Below the pieces are notes generated by a model that had not been told where the DNA came from, ran no database searches, and worked only from the letters and a program-made list of their open reading frames with translations. The position numbers were made by a program, and so were the translations under genes. This document shows, piece after piece, positions 31,340 to 38,410 of a DNA stretch of 38,410 nucleotides. Positions within the stretch are counted from its first letter, which is position 1; every line of letters starts with the position of its first letter. This stretch comes from Oopsacas minuta (lineage: Eukaryota; Porifera; Hexactinellida; Lyssacinosida; Leucopsacidae): positions 1 through 38,410 of the forward strand of contig JAKMXF010000363.1 in assembly GCA_024704765.1 (NCBI GenBank), read 5' to 3'.

Positions 31340-32150
31340 AGCAGATAGACCATATTTAAATGTTATTTCAAGCTGGCACTACGAAAGCTTCAGAAATTCC
31401 AACAAGAATAGACCTTTCTATTAGCACTGTCTAAAGAAAAAATTCCTATATAGTGGAAAAATGATGGTATTGAGAGGAAGATGGGTTTAGGGAAATCAAG
31501 AAATTGATACCAAATGAAGTCAGAGCTCTAGTACAGCTTGCTATTCACAATTGTAAGATGTCAGTACGAAATTTGATAAAAATTTCAACCTAACACGTAG
31601 GCAAACTTCTCTCATGAGACAGTGAGAAAGGAGTTGCTAAGGAGTGGGTACAGCCGTAAGTTCGCTAGGAGAATTCCATAGCTTATAGACAAACATAGGC
31701 AGCAACAAGTATCCTGAGACGAAGAAACAGTCAAGCCAACCTGCAAACATACTCCGGAAACCACATGTTTGGGATGATTCTCCGCTCGTGGAACCTTTCC
31801 GTTGAAGTTTTTCGCGAGATCTAACCGTAGATATATATACAATTATTTTAAACGAGTGTATTCTTGCCCAAGGAGAAGTTTTGTTCCCTAACGGATGGGT
31901 TTACAGGAGGATAACGATCCAAATCACACATCAAAGATTGCTCGTAAATTCGTGAAGATAGTGACATAAGACGTATGGATTGCCATTCATGCAGTCTAGA
32001 TTTAAACCTGATTGAAAATCTGTTGGCATGGATGAACATCAATTGACCTGACTTCTACTTCATCACTTATGGAGCTTGAAACAACTCTTTATCAAGTATG
32101 GAACTTCATTGAGCAGGAATTTTTACTATCTTATTGGTAATCAATGCCCA
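31340..32150 (+). pseudogene. Tc1-like (DD34E) transposase, heavily decayed
   Basis: Pieces in several plus-strand frames follow Tc1 transposase order: a helix-turn-helix-like FQAGTTKASEIPTRIDLSIS near 31362, an HNCKMSVRNLIK block near 31550, a SHETVRKELLRSGYSRKFAR block near 31610-31670, then LQEDNDPNHTSKIARKF near 31905 (second catalytic Asp) and SLDLNLIENLLAWMN near 31990-32035 (catalytic Glu). The last two are about 34 residues apart, allowing for one frameshift. The first catalytic Asp is not recognisable. It is a different lineage from the DD34E element at 18915-20289. Terminal repeats were not found. Confidence 0.65.
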
Positions 32151-32173
32151 AAGTATTAAATTAGTCACTAGTA

Positions 32174-33201
32174 CTGTTGTAAGACGGTTCAGCTACCATA
32201 ATGGTTCAACTACCTTGCATTACAGAACCATTGATGCTATATATCCATGACGGTTTAACTATGTTATGGTTTCTGCTATTACACATCAAAATAAATTTTG
32301 AGGAATGCATATTTCTGTTTAAATATTTATGTAAATGAATTTTGCAAATTCACCAATTGTACCCAAGCATTACTTGTAACAGTTAAACAATTGAAGATAG
32401 TTGTTTATCACACATGTTTCCTTATTATTTACTAGCGAAGCATTCCACACAATTTAACCGAGCCAAAAACATCACCATCTCAGGGTGATTCGAAATTGTG
32501 TACACATATGCCACTACATGTTGTAAGAATATCCTGATTGACAAAGTGCAAACAATCGTTTAAGTGAATTCTGGCCTCGGATTCAGGATCTACAGCATGG
32601 AATTTCCTAGAAAGTGAAAACATACAAGGAATTATAGATTATTTATCGAAGAAGATCTTCGAACTATTTCGAGAGTCTTTGGATTGGTAAACCACGAATA
32701 TGCAAAGTATATGTGTAACTTGAAATGCCGTAATAAAGCTTCCTGATGGTCATGGGACCTGGAATTTTCAGAATATTCTTACAACATGTAGTATATGTAT
32801 ACAAAATTTCGAATCATTCTGACAGGGTGATGCTTTGGGCTGTGAAAAGGTATGGAATGCCTCTAGCATGAATGTTGTGAAACACTTAATCTGTAAAAAT
32901 CCACTATAGGGTAAACAAATGAGGCATTCTAGCATAATTGTGTCCCAATATGCATACCTACAAGGAACATTATTGGGTTTGGGTACCCGAAAAATCACCA
33001 AAATGGGGCCAGCCCACCAATTGGTGGAATTTGAGGGGTGTGTGACCCCTTGGCTCCCTATTGCTACGTCCCTAATATTATTTGATGTGTAATGATAAAT
33101 GATACAAGTTGAGAAGCCATAACATAAAGGTAACCAAACCGTCATGGATGCATAGTATCCTTGGTTCTGTAATGCAAGATAGTTGAACCGTCATACAACA
33201 G
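32174..33201. mobile_element. About 1.03-kb element with about 110-bp inverted ends
   Basis: The left arm starts CTGTTGTAAGACGGTTCA (32174) and contains TTGCATTACAGAACCA, CCATGACGGTTT and ATTACACATCAAA. The right arm, read on the minus strand from 33201, has CTGTTGTATGACGGTTCA followed by the same blocks in order. The left arm has an extra repeat of about 17 bp (GGTTCAGCTACC / GGTTCAACTACC). The interior has no coding support; the minus-strand open frame 32768-33145 overlaps the right arm. At 32990-33070, GGACGTAGCAATAGGG (minus strand) recalls CAGGGGCGTAGC-type hAT ends. The flanks gave no clear duplication. Confidence 0.7.
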
Positions 33202-33419
33202 ATACTAAAGGTTCAAAAATAAATATTAAACTCAATACATACATCGACATAATCCATATATTAATAATCGGTATTAAGCCTGAATATACTCGTACTATGT
33301 AAATGAACTTTCTCAATTTCATCTTGACATACTGTATGACCAGTTGATCATGAAAGATTCAGAAAAGAAAGTCAAGAATGTTTGTTCCAACCAAGGTTGG
33401 AACCATGCTAACTTTTCAG

Positions 33420-33575
33420 GATCCAGACGAAACCCGACGATTCGCACACACAACCGTTTCTTCCATTCCTAAAACCGATTCCGATTTGAATATTGATTAT
33501 AACTCACACTGGTACCAAACAAACTTAGATAATCATATGATCAAGTATCGCCAAAAGACTCTACTATATCAATAA
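33420..33575 (+). CDS. Candidate terminal exon of an unknown protein
   Basis: A good splice acceptor precedes it: a CTAAC branch-like motif and TTTTCAG ending at 33419. From GAT 33420 the frame stays open for 51 codons to TAA (33573-33575). The translation, with DPDETRRFAHTTVSSIPKTD and ending IKYRQKTLLYQ, looks like ordinary protein sequence. The frame also extends upstream to 33378, so the acceptor is not needed to explain the openness. I do not recognise it, and no upstream exon or polyadenylation signal was found. Confidence 0.35.
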   Translation, partial: DPDETRRFAHTTVSSIPKTDSDLNIDYNSHWYQTNLDNHMIKYRQKTLLYQ

Positions 33576-34213
33576 CCTATTCAAGAATAAGGTGTTTGAG
33601 AAATTTTCAAACCTTTTAGTAAGGAATTATAAATGGAGAGGTGGGAAATAGTGAAATGCACAACTCGTCAATATAATATTAAACTGTGTCTGTGATATGC
33701 ACCCAAAAAAGCAAATTAAATGTAGAACTACTAGGAGTAGAGCACACTATGAGGTTGGGGAGAAGGTTTCAGAAACAAATCCCGCGGGTATGCCAAACAC
33801 ATCATGTGAAATCGGTCCCCAAAGCAGCCCTTCATTTGGATGCGCGTCGCGAACCCAGGGGTGTGTGATTTTGAGAATAAATTGTGAAGTTGTGAGGAAT
33901 ACGGTCCTAACTGGGTGCGGAGATCCACCCATATTTTAGAGAAAAAATAGCGAGCTTGTCAATATGCAAAGCATAGAAAATATTAATTATCGAGTGGGTT
34001 AAGAACAAAATATTTGGAATATTTAATAAATTTAGGCGCGTGAAAAATATATCTGCACACCTAAGGTGCGCCAATGTTCTAAGGCTAGATGAACTCCTGT
34101 GTATATTCCAGAATACACCAAAGCCGAACAATTTGAGAAGTCTCAGAAAGTTCAACCTTGACAATCGACAAAAAACTGAACCAGTTTCATATAATATTGT
34201 ATGTATTCTATAA
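33576..34213. other. No identified feature; one less AT-rich patch
   Basis: 33740-33930 is richer in G and C than its surroundings (for example GGATGCGCGTCGCGAACCC) and has overlapping open frames on both strands, none with a recognisable motif. The rest is AT-rich. Confidence 0.4.
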
Positions 34214-34215
34214 TA

Positions 34216-35520
34216 CAGGGTGTCTAATAAGTTCTGTCCTCATAAATCACATCTCAGTGCATAGTTACGTATGAACACACAAGCAGTTTTAGATGCATGA
34301 TTTGTAACATTTTTTCGGCTCTTTCTAACGATATAATAGGCTTCTACGTAATATTATTTAGACTTGTGAAAATAATGGCTGAAAAAATTAGATCAAAATT
34401 ATCGCACTTTTCGAGATAGGTAGCTCAAAAAGGAAATTTTTCAAAAGCTAAAAAATGGAAAGGTTTCACCTAAGCTAATATATCGTAACATAAAACGATA
34501 TAAGGATACTGGAAGCTTGAGTGACAAACCTAGATCCGGTCGTCCAAGGTCTGTAAGGACTCCAGCCTTGAAAAACAAAGTCCGCTGCCGAATTTCTCGG
34601 AATCCCCGGAGATCCATCAGGAAAATGGTCCGTGAGTTATCGGTTAATCATGAAACGATGCGAAAGCTGGTAGTTGAGGATCTAGGGCTTAAGTCTTTTA
34701 AAAGAAAGAAGGTACACCACCTTAACCCGAGTATTCGGACTAAGAGGCTGGCTAGATCGAAAGCACTTCTTCAGGGGTTCGCTCCTGGGGCCCAAGAACA
34801 GATCCTATTCTCAGATGAGAAATTTTCACGAATGAAGAGGCTTGGAACAGACAAAATGATCGGATTCTTGCTACCAGTTCCACAACAATCTCAGAAAACC
34901 TGAAATACATCGATAGAGTGCAGAAGCCAATGTCTGTGATGGTCTGGGGTGGTGTGTCCGCAAATGCACGGACAAATCTGATTTTTGTCCCCCAAGGGGT
35001 CAAAATCAACTCTGCGACATACCAAGAAATGATTTTGGAACAGGAAATCAGTGTAACTAGGCAAAATCTATTTAGAAATAACACTTGGATCTTTCAAAAG
35101 GATTCTGCCCCTGCACATGTATCAAAAGCACTCAAGCTGGTTAAGGGCAAGAAAAATCGAGTTTATTAGCAAAGACGAATGGCCCATCTAGTCCAGATTT
35201 GAACCTGCTCGATTATAGCGTCTGGGCTAATCTGGAGGCAAGGGCCTGTGCTAAACCTCACAAATGTTTGGACTCTCTGAAGCTCTCCCTTCAGCGTGAA
35301 TGGCAGAAAATACCACAAGATGAGCTACGAAATGCAGTAGGGAACTTTAGGACGTGGCTACAGGCTGTAATTTCTCAAAAGGGAGCATATATTGAGTAAA
35401 CATTTTACTAAACAATTTATTACTAAATATTCTATCAGTTTGTAAAATATCAAACAAATTGGTTTAATATAGAAAATATGGCAGGCAAAAATATTGCGAC
35501 AGAACTTATTAGACACCTTG
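34216..35520 (+). mobile_element. maT-type DD37D element, complete ends (1305 bp)
   Basis: The inverted ends CAGGGTGTCTAATAAGTTCTG (34216) and, on the minus strand, CAAGGTGTCTAATAAGTTCTG (ending 35520) differ at one position. TA flanks both sides (34214-34215, 35521-35522). The ends share AATAAGTTCTG with the maT element at 18790-21465. It carries one broken transposase gene. Confidence 0.92.
34375..35399 (+). pseudogene. maT-type DD37D transposase, frameshifted
   Basis: A start near 34376 (ATGGCTGAA) shifts frame within about 40 nt. The frame 34517-34903 contains the linker SGRPRSVRTP, RNPRRSIRKMVRELSVNHET, and the first catalytic motif ILFSDEK (Asp 34814-34816). A frameshift leads to 34918-35169 with MSVMVWGGVSA and FQKDSAPAHVSK (Asp 35101-35103). 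Two more breaks follow before DLNLLDYSVWA (Asp 35211-35213) and the C-terminal SQKGAYIE ending at 35399. The last two Asp are about 37 residues apart after allowing for the breaks. All catalytic residues remain, but the frame is broken at least four times. Of the maT copies here, it is the best preserved. Confidence 0.85.
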
Positions 35521-35934
35521 TATGTTTGATAATTCATATATTTTTGAAGGAATACCGACATTTCGTTACAGACAGTTCCTTACACGACATTTCGCAACAT
35601 GACCTTTCGTGACACGACAATTCGCTACTAAGTTGATTAGCAGTGTTAAACACTTAAATGTTGTTATTATAGTTCTATTTCAAACACTCGCATATCACTA
35701 AATATGATCCTACTTTAAGCGCCAGAATTTTGTGTCACCGGTGTCGAATCAAACTTTATCAGTTCGTAATCGAAATAAATAAGAGAATGCTGAATTGTTA
35801 TTCATTATTTGCATCTACATATTCCGCATTACATGGCTACAACAATAATATCAGATAATACTCACCAGCCCTTTAGAGTGATAAATCAAAAAGAGGCGAT
35901 AATAAAATGGTAAAAGGATGGTTTATGGCCACAG

Positions 35935-36778
35935 AGGAGAGTAGGGGATGTGTTACATTGGCAATGAGAGCAGAGCGGAGAATGCAAAGCTAGGGTTCAT
36001 ACAATGGACTTACAGATTGTTCAGCGTACTAATGAACATCTCCATAAACTACACATGAGCAGGCAGTTACTTGTCAGGATGTAAAATTGCACTAAGAGGA
36101 AGGCGTAAAATATAAGATGGCCTCATTTCATTGTAGGGGACAGTCTCCCCGCCATATCTGAAGGAGTTTCGGTTAAGCTGCCCAAATTAAATAGCCTAAA
36201 GTATACTATTCAAAGTTAGAGGGAGCGAGTACTTTCTGCGCTGGCACAACTTCTCAACTTTGAAGAGGTTATCCTTCCACCAGAATACAAGCAGACGGCA
36301 AAGAGAGAAAGCTAACTTTTTCCATGACTCAGTTCCTGGACCAGAGAGAATTTTATCTTCGGGACGCTGCGAAACATTGATATGGTGGTATTATTTCAGT
36401 ACTGGCTCGCTGATGGGACCTTCAAAACTCCACCTGATCTTTTTAGCTCCAATCGGAATGTAGAACTATCATTTCGAGACTCCATTCGGGCTGGCCAGGA
36501 CGACTAATATTGTTGAAGCATGGCATCGCTCCTTTAATGCAACAGTAGTTGGATGCCATCATCTTACAGTATGGAAATTAATTTGTTCTTTAAAGCGTGA
36601 ACAAGGCCTAGTCGAGGTACGACAAGCAAAGTTTATATCAGGTGCTCAATCACCTAAGCGGGTTAAAACTCAAGGTAATGAACAAGCCTTGAAGGATCTT
36701 ATCCACAGCTACATGTATCGACCTAGGATGGAATTGTTAAGAGGGATTGCGCATCATTTTAACATGGATTCACGCTAA
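35935..36778 (+). pseudogene. MULE transposase with FLYWCH-like finger, internally deleted
   Basis: Broken plus-strand frames follow MULE transposase order. A FLYWCH-type finger reads EQSGECKARVHTMDLQIVQR then TNEHLHKLH (about 35965-36055); one expected Cys is now a TGA stop. Next come ISEGVSVKLPKLNSLKYTIQ (about 36155-36225), LPPEYKQTAKRES, a PGPERIL block and YWLADGTFKTPPDLF, whose Asp (36412-36414) corresponds to the first MULE catalytic Asp. The sequence then jumps to TNIVEAWHRSFNAT (near 36510), normally found after the catalytic Glu, so several hundred residues including the second Asp and the Glu are missing. The C-terminal part (KREQGLVEVRQAKFISGAQ ... SYMYRPRMELLRGIAHHF) ends at TAA 36776-36778. 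Confidence 0.75.
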
Positions 36779-36801
36779 GTCATATACTCATTTATATTAA
36801 G

Positions 36802-37106
36802 TAGTGACGGCCGAAACCAATATTTTACCGAACCCGAATTTCCCCGAAATACAAGAAACCGAATTTCGGCAACTAATTGCTAGAGAGTAAATGCAATCTA
36901 ATTATAATCATAACAGTTGCACCTCAATTATTTACTTTTCAATTACCTAAATATACATGTAATGTTTTCTAATAAATGAAGTGAACTTTGGGCAAGTTTA
37001 TTTATCACTCTTGATAAGTTTTCTTTGATTGTCTGAGAATTGTTACAATATTAGTATAATTTCGGTGAAGCCACCAAAAATGAATCGAAATTTCGGTCGT
37101 TCACTA
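36802..37106. mobile_element. 305-bp hAT-type element nested in the MULE
   Basis: The ends TAGTGACGGCCGAAAC (36802) and, on the minus strand, TAGTGAACGACCGAAAT (ending 37106). The flanks atattaag (36794-36801) and ttattaag (37107-37114) are an 8-bp duplication with one mismatch. CCGAA/TTCGG words recur near both ends, as in other hAT miniature elements. It is non-coding. Confidence 0.8.
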
Positions 37107-37221
37107 TTATTAAGTCATAGAATCATCATTTAAACAACATTTAAGTGTTTAAAATTGACCAATCAACTTAATAGTGAATTGTTGTGTATCGAAAGGTCGT
37201 ATAACGAAATGTTGGTATCCC

Positions 37222-38390
37222 ATTTTAAACGCGTTGTGTATATCCGAACAAAAACATCCCGATCTTGCTGAGGACTTCAACTCAGCAAATCAGGACGCTT
37301 CTATTCAGATTGTCAAATAAGCAAGGTTTTACAATATTTAACTGGTTTGGGCCTAAATACCTCTGGTACAAATCTACTGAGTAGTTTACTGTGTATTACA
37401 TCACTCAGTGCGTAAACAAGCAGGTAAATCTCTTTCAGGTCACATATAGTACAAATTTTATCGGGTTGTCTGACTGCATACGGCCGAAGACCGGTTTGCC
37501 AAGCCTTATCGAGAGTAGAATTCTATAAATATAGCAATATACAGTAGAAGTTAGTTAGTATGTACAAATATTTAAAACGAATTTAGTAAATCTATAAGTA
37601 TCTCTTTGTAGTGCAACCTTGGTTAGTTCTTACACTCGGCTAGTACGTATCAATTTTTCTCTCATGAGGTGGTATGATAAATCCTTCTCACAATGGTCTA
37701 TTGACAGGAAGTAGGACAATATTTTTAACCTCTTCTGATCTACTTAAAACGTTTTATCACGTACAGCATACTTGAGAACCTAGGTAACCATATTCGCAGT
37801 ATAATCAACTCAACAATAAGTATAGTTTAAGAAAATTTGTGGCTTTAAGATGTTCCATAATTCACACCCATATTACTCGTTTAGTGTATATCACGATACG
37901 CTAAGATCTTCACTGGTGTATGATTATAGTTTAGAGCACCATAAAATAGTGGAGTACACTTCAGAGAATTGATTGATTAAAATAAAATTTTCATAAAAAT
38001 AGTATTCACTGGATACCGAACTGAAAACTTACTTGTACAAAGTGCATAAAAAACATAAAGTGTCAACTCTTGTCTTTGTTAGTAGTCCTATTTTACCTAA
38101 AGTTTAACGAAAGAACTTGTTTTTAGTTACTTTCCAGCCTCGCGCAAATGGAAGTATTTCAGTATATAAATATACGCTATCAATAAATACGTACATATAA
38201 ATGCTATTATTGCGCTCATAAGTTGTTCTCAGATAAAAATGAATTATGAATACTCTTGTGTTTACCCCGCAACTAAGGAATCATTATGTGATCCTGTTAG
38301 AGCATATTACAGCGGATACACTATATAAATATACCGTCAGGACGGTGAAAAGTTCTCCGTATATAGTATAAATTCCGAAAATTCCTATAT
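37222..38390. other. No identified feature
   Basis: AT-rich to the end of the window. The stretch 37255-37510 is less AT-rich, but its frames are short and match nothing I know. Confidence 0.4.
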
Positions 38391-38391
38391 G

Positions 38392-38410
38392 GTGTGTGTG
38401 TGTGTGTGTG
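38392..38410. repeat. (GT)n microsatellite
   Basis: A GT dinucleotide run reaches the window edge, with at least nine units visible. Confidence 0.95.

Larger units (their letters stand above)
35549..37221 (+). mobile_element. MULE with long inverted repeats (about 1.67 kb)
   Basis: The left end (GGAATACCGACATTTCG from 35549) and the right end read on the minus strand (GGGATACCAACATTTCG, ending 37221) share about 100 bp, including ACGACCTTTCG-like words, ACAATTC, TAAGTTGATT and TTAAACACTTAAATGTTGTT. The outer part is made of 15-16 bp units of the type ACGACATTTCGNAAC, with more units on the left than on the right. The flanks atttttgaa and attttaaac are a possible, poorly preserved 9-bp duplication. 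It encloses the relic at 35935-36778 and the nested element at 36802-37106. Confidence 0.8.

Noticed and set aside
32768-33145. 125-codon minus-strand open frame
   Set aside because: It lies across the right inverted arm of a repeat element, has no motif, and is rich in residues expected from random AT-rich sequence.
33740-33930. G/C-richer patch as a possible exon
   Set aside because: Frames on both strands overlap and none is bounded by convincing splice signals.

Overview
This is an AT-rich eukaryotic window with no bacterial gene organisation: no operons, no ribosome-binding sites, and long gene-free stretches. Almost everything recognisable is a decayed DNA transposon. The mix of many Tc1/mariner-type elements plus hAT, MULE and P-like relics, with one C-rich exon-like block on an AT-rich background, suggests an invertebrate animal, possibly an arthropod such as a copepod. 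That taxonomic guess is weak; no host gene was identified with certainty.

Layout, left to right. 1-1075 is the right part of a Tc1-like DD37E element. 1318-2937 is a relic of an unnamed transposase-like protein family that I recall from invertebrates. 3055-3776 is a 5'-truncated mariner (DD34D). 3967-5450 is a minus-strand DD37D (maT-type) relic that carries an inserted hAT-type element (5021-5405). 6345-11653 holds several small non-autonomous elements and a THAP-domain P-element-like relic (8853-9904). 11.7-14.7 kb is mostly featureless but contains the best candidate host exon (13248-13571, minus strand, with splice-like ends). 14708-16051 is a structurally complete DD37E element. 16374-17287 is a 914-bp fold-back element. 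17890-18480 is a retroviral-type integrase relic. 18790-21465 is a minus-strand maT element interrupted at its stop codon by a nearly intact Tc1-like DD34E element (18915-20289). 21985-23072 is a mariner with inactivating changes. 24069-25035 is a BED-finger hAT relic, followed by another maT fragment. 26250-28090 is a degenerate tandem repeat of about 126 bp. 28.8-33.2 kb is dense in small inverted-repeat elements and transposase fragments. 34216-35520 is a third TIR-bounded maT copy. 35549-37221 is a MULE with long inverted repeats, a FLYWCH-like finger and a nested hAT-type element. The window ends in a (GT)n tract.

The sequences do not work together as a pathway; they record successive transposon insertions. 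No transposase here looks functional: each has frameshifts, stops, lost catalytic residues or missing domains. The least damaged is the nested DD34E transposase (19189-20169), whose reading frame is complete apart from one in-frame stop. The most informative parts are the nested insertions (which give relative ages), the paired copies of non-autonomous families, the internally deleted P-like, hAT and MULE relics, and two candidate host exons. I did not find a convincing new biological system.
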